DNA of 64,000 nt from assembly GCA_013204585.1 (NCBI GenBank), contig JABMNL010000038.1, positions 21,498 to 85,497 on the forward strand. The letters are read 5' to 3'. Source of the DNA: SAR202 cluster bacterium (GTDB lineage: Bacteria; Chloroflexota; Dehalococcoidia; Lucifugimonadales; UBA3495). Position numbers and translations under genes: made by a program. The notes beneath the pieces are model-generated. The model had not been told where the DNA came from. It did not search any database and worked only from the letters and a program-made list of their open reading frames with translations. The first letter of the stretch is position 1; the number at the start of each line of letters is the position of its first letter. Positions 9,257 through 17,559 of the stretch are shown piece by piece.

Positions 9257-9315
9257 GCACCGGGTCTTGCTCAGGCTTGGCGACTCCCAAGAGAAATTAT
9301 TTTCCGGAGCAATTT

Positions 9316-10011
9316 GTGGTAAATAGTCATCGAACGCAGCTGGCGGCACTTACAGATGAGATTGTCGCCTGCCGCATGTGTACCCGCTTGGTCGATTGGC
9401 GGGAGAAGATTGGCGAACAAAAGCGGGCATCCTACCGGGACTGGGACTACTGGGCCAAACCCGTCCCCAGCTTCGGCGACCCCGACGCTTCCTTGGTGTT
9501 GCTGGGCCTGGCCCCGGCCGCCCACGGCGGCAATCGAACGGGCCGCGTGTTCACGGGCGATGCGTCAGCCACGTTCTTGACCTCGGCCATGCATCAGGCC
9601 GGTCTTGCCAACCAACCCAACTCTGACCACCGTGACGACGGCCTGGTCCTCTGCGGTGCCTACATTGGCGCGGCGGTGCGGTGCGTGCCCCCCGGCGACC
9701 GGCCCACCCCCGAAGAACAAAAGGCCTGCCTGCCCTACTTGGTGCGGGAGCTCAAGATTCTGCCCAATCTGAAAGTTATTATGGCCCTGGGCCATATTGC
9801 GTTCCGGGCCACGCTACAAACGTTGAGCGATATGGCCGGCGCAAAACTGCGCGGCAAGTTCCGGCACGGCGAGGTCTACCGTTTTGGTTCGTCGCTGCCG
9901 ATAATGGTCGCCTCGTACCACCCCAGCCCCCGCAACACCAACACCGGCGTGCTTTCTATGGAAGCGTTGGTGAAGGTGTTGAACCAGGCCAAGGAACTCA
10001 GCCAGAACTAA
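9316..10011 (+). CDS. Uracil-DNA glycosylase, family 4/5 (Fe-S type)
   Basis: A DNA-repair enzyme that excises uracil (and in family 5 sometimes other deaminated bases). N-terminal CRMC plus later Cys residues (AVRC, KACLPYL) are the four ligands of the [4Fe-4S] cluster of family 4/5 UDGs. The catalytic-region motif is LLGLAPAAHGGNRTGR, and the C-terminal motif is VASYHPSPRNTNTG. The GLAPA-HGGN..TGR form is closer to family 5 (UdgB). The ORF track opens at TTG 9277. GTG 9316 has CGGAG seven bases upstream and gives about 231 residues, so I prefer it. The DsbA-like selenoprotein follows 47 bases later and could be co-transcribed. Confidence 0.85.
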   Translation: MVNSHRTQLAALTDEIVACRMCTRLVDWREKIGEQKRASYRDWDYWAKPVPSFGDPDASLVLLGLAPAAHGGNRTGRVFTGDASATFLTSAMHQAGLANQPNSDHRDDGLVLCGAYIGAAVRCVPPGDRPTPEEQKACLPYLVRELKILPNLKVIMALGHIAFRATLQTLSDMAGAKLRGKFRHGEVYRFGSSLPIMVASYHPSPRNTNTGVLSMEALVKVLNQAKELSQN

Positions 10012-10058
10012 GCCAGAACTAATTCAGAGCTAATTCCAGGAACCGTCCCCGGAAGAAG

Positions 10059-10673
10059 ATGACCGACATGCCCTCTACCTTGGTCACCGTTTGGTTCGAT
10101 TACACCTGACCCCATTCCCATATCGGGCTAGGAATGCTCGAAGAACTGGCGTCCACAGTGGACTTTGAAATCGACCGCCGACCATTTCTGCTGCGACCAG
10201 ATGCCGTTGAAGACGGCATTGGTTCTATGGATTCGTCTATGGATTCGCAGGAACGCGAGAGCAACGGACGCCGACCGCCCCTCTACCGACCCGGCGAGGG
10301 CTTGTCGGATACTGAACCAGCATCCAACCGGGCGCTTAGCACCCTACTCGTCCATGCGGCAACGGCCTACGCCAAAGAGAGCGGTCTAGACGGCCAGTTC
10401 TACCGGTCAGCCGCCAAAGAGTACTGGGAGCAAGGCACTGACCTTGGGCTTTTGTACACCATACGCAGAATCACCGTTTTGGCTGGGTTGGACTGGGGGG
10501 ACCTGTGGCCCAAGCTACAGTCCGGCAGCTACCACAACCTGGTACTGGCCCAACACGCCGAGGCCAAAGCTGCGGGAGTTACCCAGACGCCTTCGTTTCA
10601 GGTAAACGGAAGGCTGCACTCCGGGGCCATAACCAAGGATGAACTTCGCGCGGCGGTTCAAACGACCAGATAA
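10059..10673 (+). CDS. DsbA/FrnE-like selenoprotein (in-frame TGA = Sec17)
   Basis: The ORF track lists only 10134-10673. Reading upstream in the same frame reaches ATG 10059 (or 10068), interrupted by a single TGA at 10107-10109. Decoded as selenocysteine (U), the N-terminus reads TVWFDYT-U-PHSHIGLGML. This is the first beta strand and active-site helix of DsbA/FrnE-family thioredoxin-fold oxidoreductases, where C-P-x-C/S is expected, so U replaces the nucleophilic Cys and the resolving position is Ser. The C-terminus has the cis-Pro loop GVTQTPSFQVNG and the following SGAI..DEL helix, so the fold is complete at 204 residues. The role is probably thiol/selenol redox or isomerase chemistry in the cytoplasm, with no signal peptide. 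A hairpin follows the TGA and tRNA-Sec is in the same window. The alternative is a recent nonsense mutation. Confidence 0.8.
10107..10136 (+). promoter_or_regulatory. Sec UGA codon and candidate bacterial SECIS hairpin
   Basis: TGA 10107-10109 is followed by CATTCC (10113-10118) and GGAATG (10131-10136), which pair as a 6-bp stem with a 12-base G-containing loop. The loop is closer to the UGA than in classical SECIS models. A second hairpin, GTCC-ACAGT-GGAC, lies at 10151-10163. Either could be the SelB-binding element. Confidence 0.45.
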
Positions 10674-10829
10674 CCCGTCGCATAAATCTAATAGGCAACT
10701 GGAACTGGTACCTGCCAAGCTGGCTGGAATGGCTGCCAAGGGTGGCACCGCAGGAGGGCAAACTCGCTCCGGTTGCGGTTGACGACTAATCAGCGCATCA
10801 GGGTCGTAACCGGGACGTACAACAAGTTG

Positions 10830-11663
10830 TCAGCCGCCGACGAACCTACGGCCAAAACCCACGGCTAACGCGGGGTTGCCGTCGAAGGTCAAACGGCCCT
10901 CTGCCAAGGCGATATAGACCTTGAGCCTCCCGTACATCACCAACACGTAGGTCTCGCCGTCGCATTGGAAAGTCACGTCCGGCTCTCGATTGCCTGCCGG
11001 TCCCACTTTGGCCCCTTCCGCCGTTATGACAATGTCCCGTCTGGTGGCAACAGGACCGTCAACAACAAAGCGGTGAGAGAGTGGTTTCGCTAGGGCCGGG
11101 TCAGGCCGAAATGCCCGGCGCACAGCCCGGTCTACAGTGTCGATGAGCACCGCAACGCTATCACAGGAAAGATGGTATTGGTCGTCCAGTACGGAACCAA
11201 TGTCCCAAGCGTGCATGGTCAGTTCGGCGATGCGCATGTCCAGCAGAGTGCGCACCGGCTCCGGGCCGGGAGGCCAATAGCACAAGGTGTCCCATTGCGT
11301 AGGGCCGACGTTATTGAAGACCGCCACGGTCTCATCCAGCCGTTCGCTGAGAACTTCGACGAGCCGTTCGCCGTGTTGCTTGCGAGTGGTATGGGCGCGA
11401 TCAAAAATGTTTTTGGCGAACTGGTCTTCGTCGTGAACGGCTACTGCGGGAGCCCCTTCGGGCGGCGATATGTCACCCTGCAGGCCCCTAGTCACCCGTA
11501 GCGCAAAGTCTTGGCCAACCAAGTGACCAACAACGTCCATCACCGACCAACCTTCACAGGCGCTGGGCTTTTGAAAATCATCGGGAGACAACGAGCCAAG
11601 GTAATTCTTGACCGCGGTAACCTCGTCGACCAAGACCTTGGCGCGAAATTCTGGCGTGTCCAT
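10830..11663 (-). CDS. Maleylpyruvate-isomerase/DinB-type mycothiol-dependent family protein
   Basis: A 277-aa protein. The N-terminal four-helix DinB-like domain carries ACEGWSVMDVVGHLVGQD, which matches the W-x-x-x-D-x-x-x-H signature of the TIGR03083/maleylpyruvate isomerase family, with further helices around MRIAELTMHAWDIG (metal-ligand His). The C-terminal 90 residues look like an SCP2-like or MDMPI C domain (VTFQCDGETYVLVMYGR). In actinobacteria such proteins act with mycothiol. Thiol use here is unknown. The gene stands alone, tail-to-tail with the DsbA selenoprotein gene. Family call is fairly firm; reaction unknown. Confidence 0.72.
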   Translation of the reverse strand: MDTPEFRAKVLVDEVTAVKNYLGSLSPDDFQKPSACEGWSVMDVVGHLVGQDFALRVTRGLQGDISPPEGAPAVAVHDEDQFAKNIFDRAHTTRKQHGERLVEVLSERLDETVAVFNNVGPTQWDTLCYWPPGPEPVRTLLDMRIAELTMHAWDIGSVLDDQYHLSCDSVAVLIDTVDRAVRRAFRPDPALAKPLSHRFVVDGPVATRRDIVITAEGAKVGPAGNREPDVTFQCDGETYVLVMYGRLKVYIALAEGRLTFDGNPALAVGFGRRFVGG

Positions 11664-11760
11664 CTAATTCATCCAAGGGTCAATATGGATGTTCTTGGTA
11701 GCCGCCCGCGTGACCATGAGGCTAACCGAAACCATCATACAGGAAGGAAACGAGCGAAAG

Positions 11761-11790
11761 AAAAAGCCTCTAGCTATCCTAGAGGCCCTT
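11761..11790 (-). terminator. Rho-independent terminator of the SulP gene
   Basis: On the minus strand GCCTCTAG and CTAGAGGC form an 8-bp stem (11766-11773 with 11779-11786) with a five-base loop, followed by a T-run. It overlaps the very end of the permease gene. Confidence 0.75.
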
Positions 11791-13340
11791 TAATGCCCCT
11801 CGCCAGACCCGCCCAACCCTGAACCTGCTACTCGTTGGCTTGAGCCAGCTTCGGCTTTGGGGTCTCTTACTCCGAGGATGTTGGCTTTTTCGAGCATGTC
11901 TTGGCAGTTGTCACTCAGGTGCAGGAGGTCGAGATGCTTCCCGGCGCGTTCGTAGCGGCGGGCGAGGTCTACGATGGCTTCCATGCCCGAATGGTCCCAG
12001 ACACGGGCATTCTGAAAGTCGATTACCACTTCGGCGGGGTCGAGTCTCGGGTTGAACAGCTCTTTGAAGGTGCTGACCGAAGCGAAACAGAGCTGCCCAT
12101 GTAGGTTGTAGACCTTCCGGTGGAGCGTGGTTCCGACGCCAGCATCAACGTAGATGTAGCGCGCGGTCTTCCAGGCGAATACCAGGGCGGAGACGATTAC
12201 TCCGGCCACCACGGCAATCGCCAGGTCGGTGGCCACGGTGATTCCCGCCACCAAAACCATTACCAACGCGTCGGAGCGCGGAACTTTCCGGATGATGCGC
12301 AGGCTGGTCCAGGAGATGGTACCCACCACGACCACAAACATCACGCCAACTAGAGCGGCGATGGGAATCTGTTCTATCAGAGACGACGCGAACAGGATGT
12401 AGAGCAGCAAGAATAGCGATGCCGCCAAACCTGATATTCGCAACCGAGCGCCAGACTTCATGTTAATCATGCTCTGGCCAATCATGGCGCAACCGCCCAT
12501 GCCGCCAAAGAACCCCGTTATCACGTTCGCCAAACCCTGGGCTGCACACTCACGGTTTTTCTGACCCTTGGTCTCGGTCATGCCGTCAATCAATGTCATG
12601 GTGAGCAGCGATTCAATCAGGCCGATGCCAGCCAATATGAACGCGTACGGCAGGATGATGCGCAGGGTCTCGAAGGTGTAAGGCACGTCCGGCACCCCGA
12701 ATATTGGCAGCCCACCGGCGATGCTCGAGATGTCGCCAACCGTGGTGGTGGGTATGCCTCCGAGAATCACCACTGCCGAGACAACTACTATCCCGGCCAG
12801 CGCGGCGGGAAACCGCTTGGTGAGCCTGGGCAGCAGAAATATCACGGCCATCGTTAGGGCGATCAAGCCGAGCATGATTCCCAGGTCAGGAATTGGCAGC
12901 CAGGTCTTGATTCCGTCCGCGCCTTCGATTTTGAAACTTTCTAGCTGGGCCAGGAAGATGACGATGGCCAGTCCGTTAACGAAGCCGAACATCACCGGGT
13001 AGGACACCATGCGAATTAGGTTGCCCAGTTTCAGCGCGCCAATCCCCATCTGGATGATTCCCATCAGAATCACGGTCATGAACAGATAGTCAACGCCGTA
13101 GTCTTTCACCAGCGTGACCATCACCACGGCCAACGCCCCGGTGGCGCCGGAAATCATGCCGGGCCGTCCGCCGGTTAGGGCGGTGACAAACCCAACAATG
13201 AACGCGGCGTACAGGCCGACCAATGGGTCGACTCCCGCGACGAAAGCGAAGGCGACGGCCTCTGGCACCAATGCCAGCGAAACAGTGAGTCCGGCCAAGA
13301 TTTCAATCCGAAATCTCGCCACTCGAGAAATTTCTTGCAT
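11790..13340 (-). CDS. SulP family anion permease with C-terminal STAS domain
   Basis: A 516-aa inner-membrane transporter. The N-terminal SulP signature ILAGLTVSLALVPEAVAFAF is followed by VGLYAAFIVGFVTALTGGRPG, with about 11-14 helices to residue 390. A cytoplasmic STAS domain (about 410-500) includes VVIDFQNARVWDHSGMEAI, the Ser-containing regulatory loop. Substrates of bacterial SulP proteins include sulfate and bicarbonate; the specificity here is unknown. A weak AGGA ribosome site precedes ATG 13340. Length is normal and the gene appears monocistronic, with its own terminator. Confidence 0.9.
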   Translation of the reverse strand: MQEISRVARFRIEILAGLTVSLALVPEAVAFAFVAGVDPLVGLYAAFIVGFVTALTGGRPGMISGATGALAVVMVTLVKDYGVDYLFMTVILMGIIQMGIGALKLGNLIRMVSYPVMFGFVNGLAIVIFLAQLESFKIEGADGIKTWLPIPDLGIMLGLIALTMAVIFLLPRLTKRFPAALAGIVVVSAVVILGGIPTTTVGDISSIAGGLPIFGVPDVPYTFETLRIILPYAFILAGIGLIESLLTMTLIDGMTETKGQKNRECAAQGLANVITGFFGGMGGCAMIGQSMINMKSGARLRISGLAASLFLLLYILFASSLIEQIPIAALVGVMFVVVVGTISWTSLRIIRKVPRSDALVMVLVAGITVATDLAIAVVAGVIVSALVFAWKTARYIYVDAGVGTTLHRKVYNLHGQLCFASVSTFKELFNPRLDPAEVVIDFQNARVWDHSGMEAIVDLARRYERAGKHLDLLHLSDNCQDMLEKANILGVRDPKAEAGSSQRVAGSGLGGSGEGH

Positions 13341-13861
13341 TAACAGTCCTGCAGGAAGTGACTAATCTACTAGCCGAAGAGGATGGCAGCACGGTCACGG
13401 AGCATCCGGAACCGCAACAGGCCTGTTAAAGCAGCCGTTGGGGACGTAATCAGCGCCGACCAGTAACTGGCCGAGACTAATCCGGGTGAAGCCGGTCTTG
13501 ACGTGGTTTGCGGACCTTAGTGGGGGAGAAGCGAATCCCCGACACTACAACAACGATTATCAAACGCAGAATGCGCTTAATCTTGGTGGCAGTGTTCGCG
13601 GGTTATCTAATCCGGTGAAGGCCAGATAGGCCGATGGGCGTATCTGGCAAATCTACCAAGGGTCTCTTCTTTAAATTGTCACTAAACAATTACTCAATTA
13701 CGAGCCAACGTTTGGCCGCCCGGCCAGGTAGACAGCTGCGAGAGCCGACTGGTCCAAGGCGTTAAAACCGCAGTTGCCATTAACGCTAATTTTAGCATAC
13801 GGCGAGTCCTAGTCTCGGGTTGCGGCCTGATTCTGGAGCGAGGTCGCCGTATAATTTTATT
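13341..13861. other. 520-bp region without a recognisable gene
   Basis: Both strands contain only short frames. The 68-aa minus ORF 13694-13900 is Arg-rich, overlaps the start of the next gene and lacks a ribosome site. No tRNA or strong terminator is visible. It must hold the promoters of the divergent SulP and membrane-protein genes. Confidence 0.5.
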
Positions 13862-14311
13862 ATGTCCAAGAACGAGATTTACTATAATCTGGCGCTGCAA
13901 ACCTTCGACGTGCAGTTCCGCAAGTATTCCCAGGTCAGGTTGATGGCTGCTGGGCTTGTTGGCGTCACCACCACGCTAGTCGGTTTGGCTGCGGTAGCGA
14001 GCAGGGACTGGTCTGGGGTTTACCTGATGGTCGGGTTTCTAATGATTGTTGCCTGGTTCGTCTCGTTGGGCTTTTGCGTTGCGATTCTACACAAGGATAC
14101 GTGGACTGCAGTCCGTATCCCTGCGTTCAAAAAACAGCTAGAAGATAAAGATGACGATGAGATTGCCCTGGCCGCTGGTGATGCCGTCATGGCTGCACTA
14201 AAAATCAATGTGCCCAAGGCGCGTGGGCATGCGGAAAAACTCAGTATTGCGGTCTATTTCTTTGCTGCGCAGGGAGTAATTCTAGGGTTCACATTCTTTA
14301 GCTCTAACTGA
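13862..14311 (+). CDS. Small membrane protein of unknown function
   Basis: A 149-aa protein starting at ATG 13862 (MSKNEIYYNLALQTFDVQ); the track's 13820 start is an upstream extension. Two hydrophobic segments lie around residues 27-45 and 52-75, an acidic cytoplasmic stretch (KKQLEDKDDDEIAL) follows, and a third hydrophobic segment lies at the C-terminus (YFFAAQGVILGFTFF). No signature motif is recognised. The layout of N-terminal amphipathic helix, two TM segments, charged loop and one TM resembles small SLATT-like pore or effector membrane proteins, but I cannot confirm that. Confidence 0.6.
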   Translation: MSKNEIYYNLALQTFDVQFRKYSQVRLMAAGLVGVTTTLVGLAAVASRDWSGVYLMVGFLMIVAWFVSLGFCVAILHKDTWTAVRIPAFKKQLEDKDDDEIALAAGDAVMAALKINVPKARGHAEKLSIAVYFFAAQGVILGFTFFSSN

Positions 14312-14367
14312 ATCTCGTGCCCCACTCGCCCATCCTAAATAACGTCCCCTGGGTGTTTAATCGGTGG

Positions 14368-15633
14368 TTAATCGCTAACGGGGTTTCCAGAAAGGACCAC
14401 GCCTTCTCGGCTTAGGATTTCCTGCATCTCGGACGGCAACGCCGTCAGCGCATTATTCGAAAGATACAGACGCTCAAGACTGGTTAAGTTAGCCATGGTT
14501 TCCGGGATTTCAGTTAAACGATTATTCGATATATAGAAGTCGAGTAGTTCGACCAAATTCCCTATCTCCATGGGCAACGACGTCAGCCGGTTATCGTTCA
14601 GATGGAACTCGTTCAGGTCCTTCAATTGGCCAATCTCCGGGGGCAACGACCGCAACCGGTTCTCGGCCAAGTCCAAGAAGATTAGGCCGGTCAAACTTCC
14701 GATATCGGCGGACAATTCCGCCAGACGATTGCTGCGCAGGTTTAGCTGGACCAAGCGGTTCAGACGGTGGAACCCGTCTGGCAATGCCACCAACTGGTTG
14801 CCTTCCATATACAGCCAGGTCAAGCCCGTCAAATTGCAAATCTGGGGTGGCAATTCCGACAGCTTGTTACCCTCCCCGTACAGACCTGTCAAACCTTCTA
14901 GATCGCCGATTTCACGGGGCAATTCCGTTAGTTCGTTGGCACCAAGGTATAACCAAGCCAGGCCCTTCAGGTTGCCAATCTCGGGAGGCAATGCGGTCAG
15001 CTTGTTGCCCTGCAAGTAAAGTTTGGTCAGGCCAGCCAGGCGACCAATGTCCGGCGGCACTTCCGTCAGCTCGTTCGAGTTCATATGCAGTTCGGTCAGA
15101 CCGCTCATGTTGCCGATGTTCGAGGGCAATGACTGTAGCTGATTATCTTGGAGGTAAAGCTCGGCCAAGGCGGTCAGGTTGCCTATCTCTGGTGGCAGTT
15201 CCGTTAGCTGGTTGCTGGCAAGGTAGAGCCAGGTGAGGCCGGTCAGATTGCCGATTTCGGGCGGCAGTTTCGTTAGCTGGTTGCTGCCCGCGTTCAACCG
15301 GGTTAGCTGGGTCAACGGGGCAATCGCAGCGGGCAATTCCGTCAGTTGGTTCTCCTGGAGGAACAACCGAGTCAGGTTGACCAGATTGCCAATCTCGGGA
15401 GGCAGCGCCGTCAACTGGTTCTCACGCAGGTTCAGCCTGGTCAGCCCGGTCAGGTTGCAGACCTCAGGCGGCACCTCGGTTAGGTGGTTGCCGGTCAGGT
15501 CAAGGTCGAGCAAGTTGACGAGGCCGCCAATCTCCGGCGGTAGGGACTCCAACCCTTGCCTTGAGAGGTCCAAAGTTGTGGCTTCATCGCTGAGCGCATC
15601 GGCGATGATTTCAGAAAGTTCGTCCTGGTTCAT
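14368..15633 (-). CDS. Leucine-rich-repeat protein
   Basis: A 421-aa protein that is almost entirely about 16-17 tandem 23-residue LRRs with consensus L..L.L..N.LT.LPPEIGNL, after a short N-terminal cap (ATTLDLSRQGLESLPPEIG). There is no signal peptide, membrane segment or fused kinase, Roc or nuclease domain, so it is probably a soluble protein-binding scaffold. The strong regularity shows expansion by internal duplication, and the DNA of this gene is repetitive. The ATG has only a weak AGGA upstream. Its position next to the tRNA-Glu-associated accessory region suggests it may itself be accessory. The partner is unknown. Confidence 0.85.
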   Translation of the reverse strand: MNQDELSEIIADALSDEATTLDLSRQGLESLPPEIGGLVNLLDLDLTGNHLTEVPPEVCNLTGLTRLNLRENQLTALPPEIGNLVNLTRLFLQENQLTELPAAIAPLTQLTRLNAGSNQLTKLPPEIGNLTGLTWLYLASNQLTELPPEIGNLTALAELYLQDNQLQSLPSNIGNMSGLTELHMNSNELTEVPPDIGRLAGLTKLYLQGNKLTALPPEIGNLKGLAWLYLGANELTELPREIGDLEGLTGLYGEGNKLSELPPQICNLTGLTWLYMEGNQLVALPDGFHRLNRLVQLNLRSNRLAELSADIGSLTGLIFLDLAENRLRSLPPEIGQLKDLNEFHLNDNRLTSLPMEIGNLVELLDFYISNNRLTEIPETMANLTSLERLYLSNNALTALPSEMQEILSREGVVLSGNPVSD

Positions 15634-15760
15634 AAAGAAATCCTACTATTAAAAAAGCGACCGGCCAACAAACGCTAGTGGCCCAACTATTTTCCCCAAA
15701 CAATAATTCAAGCTTGGAAAACCAGACCAATCTACAACAACAACAAGGCACAAGTATATA

Positions 15761-15795
15761 AAAAAGCCTCTTAATTATTTTTAAGAGGCTTTTTT
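15761..15795. terminator. Bidirectional terminator beside a tRNA-Glu fragment
   Basis: AAAAAGCCTCTTAA pairs with TTAAGAGGCTTTTT around a six-base loop, with T-runs on both strands. It sits just 3' of the tRNA-Glu remnant (minus-strand sense). This is the same arrangement as at the intact tRNA-Glu, although the stem sequence differs. Confidence 0.8.
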
Positions 15796-15800
15796 GATTC

Positions 15801-15851
15801 TGGTGGGGGTGGGGGCGATTTGCCCCCCTGATCTCCACCTTGAGAGGGCGA
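15801..15851 (-). pseudogene. Degenerate 3'-half copy of tRNA-Glu(CTC)
   Basis: On the minus strand this reads GCCCTCTCAAGGTGGAGATC then a degenerate T-arm and CCA. It aligns with the anticodon arm through CCA of the intact tRNA-Glu at 19263-19339. The 5' half is absent. Such 3'-half copies are the usual footprint of integration by a tyrosine recombinase using a tRNA gene as attB. Confidence 0.7.
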
Positions 15852-16138
15852 GGCGAAGTTAATTGGGCCATGTTGTCAGGCACGATATGAGGTTATCTTG
15901 TCCACGGTCAAAAATCTGGTTCGTGCCTGAACTGCTACTTGATGTTATCTAATGTTGCAGCGCTTGGTTGCAAATTGGTTGCAAAAACTCCCCTGCACCT
16001 AAATACCGGAGATTCGTGATTTGCACCCCTTTTCGCAAACCCTAATTAATATCGTTGCCCTGTGTCATCAGGTATTAGTTAGTCCAATGTTAAGATGATA
16101 GCATTCGGTAAGGTTCTTTCCCAAAAGAGGGTGTGATT
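15852..16138. other. AT-richer spacer at island edge
   Basis: About 290 bases with no supported gene, between the tRNA-Glu fragment and the PD-(D/E)XK-like gene. A short direct repeat, TTGGTTGCAAA (near 15964 and 15974), is visible. Promoter elements for the downstream gene are presumably here but not clear. Confidence 0.4.
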
Positions 16139-17326
16139 ATGTGGCCTGGACCCACATTCCAAACATATTATCTTCACATTTCAACATCGGTCCGCGAATA
16201 CCTTGATAAGCAGGATCCGTCATATCTTCTGTCGGTAGACTTCGAAGAATACCTAGATTACCTAGAGTCTGAATTTATTTGGGATACTCAGGATTGGTAC
16301 ATAGATCAGCTAACGGCAGACCCTTACGTTACCAAAGAGCGGCGGTTGGGCCGTGGTGGTCGTCAGATTAACACCGAAGAACATCGAATCAGGCTGCGTA
16401 TTCCCCTTGGTCCGCACCCTCAGCGGAAAGACTACTTTAATTTTGGTCCTTCCACGACACGTGGGGCTCAGCCGGATTTTAAATTTGACGGCGACACATT
16501 GATCTTAGATGTTGAAGCGACCGAAGCAGCCGTTCAACGTGGTCAAGAGGACGTTAACTTCTGGCTCGGCAACCGGAATAAGGATATTGAGAAAGGTAAC
16601 AAGAATTTACGTGCTCAGATTAAGGGAGTATGGGAGGTAAAAAGGAAGCAGATCGACGAAGGGTTCGGGACGACGAATGAAGTTCTGAAAAATCTAAATC
16701 TGCCAATCCACCAAGACCCCAACGCCAAAGCAAAGCCGGTGGAAATCAAAAGGCGCGTACTGCGGACTGTCCTGGAGAAGCCCAGTAGTTCGACACGGTC
16801 CGAACAAACATTAAGCAGGGAAGATGTTATCGGGCTGATTGACTTTGTCGAACAGTATGTCAGGCAATTTGAAACATCACCCAAAGCCTATTCAGAAATG
16901 GGCGAAGAGCACTTGCGAGATATTCTTGCGGGGATGATTAACGCTAATTACCCAGGTAGTACTACCGGCGAGACTTTTAGCAAACTGGGAAAAACCGACA
17001 TTTCGTTTAAGGTGGACTCAGGCCACGTACTCATCTGTGAGTGTAAGTTCTGGACGGGAGCACACGCTTATGGAGAAGCGATAGACCAATTGTTTAGATA
17101 TTTGACGTGGCGTCAAAATTACGGTGTCTTGATTCACTTCTCGAAATTGAAAGAACTGACCAGAGCAATTTCAGAGGCTTCTCGAGGAATTTCTGAACAG
17201 GAGACTTATTCGGCTGGATCATTGTCCAACCAAGGCGAAACCCGGCTAACCAGCCGACATGTTCACCCCCAGGATTCCGAAAAGACCGTTGAAATCTTCC
17301 ACCTTTTTGTGGACCTGAGCTTTTAA
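16139..17326 (+). CDS. Predicted PD-(D/E)XK nuclease-like protein, possible defence gene
   Basis: A 395-aa soluble protein with no named family that I recognise. Near the C-terminus the strings GKTDISFKVDSG and LICECKFWTGAHAYGEAIDQ fit the D...(E/D)xK core of PD-(D/E)XK nucleases (about residues 285-320), followed by a helix and a beta strand (YGVLIHF). The N-terminal two thirds may be a recognition domain. ATG 16139 is preferred over GTG 16133 because AGAGGG then has normal spacing. Base composition is more AT-rich than the flanks. It lies between two tRNA-Glu fragments, next to an integrase remnant, so it is probably island cargo, perhaps a stand-alone restriction or anti-phage nuclease. 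Activity is inferred only. Confidence 0.6.
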   Translation: MWPGPTFQTYYLHISTSVREYLDKQDPSYLLSVDFEEYLDYLESEFIWDTQDWYIDQLTADPYVTKERRLGRGGRQINTEEHRIRLRIPLGPHPQRKDYFNFGPSTTRGAQPDFKFDGDTLILDVEATEAAVQRGQEDVNFWLGNRNKDIEKGNKNLRAQIKGVWEVKRKQIDEGFGTTNEVLKNLNLPIHQDPNAKAKPVEIKRRVLRTVLEKPSSSTRSEQTLSREDVIGLIDFVEQYVRQFETSPKAYSEMGEEHLRDILAGMINANYPGSTTGETFSKLGKTDISFKVDSGHVLICECKFWTGAHAYGEAIDQLFRYLTWRQNYGVLIHFSKLKELTRAISEASRGISEQETYSAGSLSNQGETRLTSRHVHPQDSEKTVEIFHLFVDLSF

Positions 17327-17334
17327 TATCTACG

Positions 17335-17559
17335 GTCACACCGCAGTTTCGGAGGACAGCTAAACGAGCGAGTCTCGCTGATGCCCGGCTCCACGATTTG
17401 AGGCACACACATGCATCTTTGATGCTTCAGCAAGGGATCTACGTCAAAACCATCAGTACGAGATTAGGGCACTCGAGTGTTGCATTCACGATGGACACCT
17501 ATACTCATTTAATGCCGGGCATGCAGAAGCTGGCTATAGAAAAGAATGAGGATGGATGA
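17335..17559 (+). pseudogene. Tyrosine recombinase (integrase), C-terminal fragment
   Basis: This frame has no proper start and is missing from the ORF track. It translates to RLHDLRHTHASLMLQQGI, then RLGHSSVAFTMDTYTHL and an acidic tail. These are the box II H-x-x-R, the second His (LGHSS) and the nucleophilic Tyr (DTYTH) of phage-type integrases. Only the last ~75 residues remain; the DNA-binding domain and first catalytic Arg are gone. The stop TGA overlaps the ATG of the next gene (ATGA). It is the likely relic of the enzyme that targeted tRNA-Glu. Confidence 0.85.

Noticed and set aside
10134-10673. DsbA-like gene starting at Met 10134 as annotated by the ORF track
   Set aside because: That start removes the first strand and active site of the fold, while the upstream frame supplies both with only one TGA between.
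13694-13900. 68-aa minus-strand ORF
   Set aside because: Overlaps the start and promoter of the membrane-protein gene; Arg-rich frame typical of GC-rich antisense.
14386-15600. CRISPR-like repetition in the LRR gene
   Set aside because: The periodic 69-base pattern is coding LRR DNA without unique spacers; no CRISPR array or cas gene was seen anywhere in the window.
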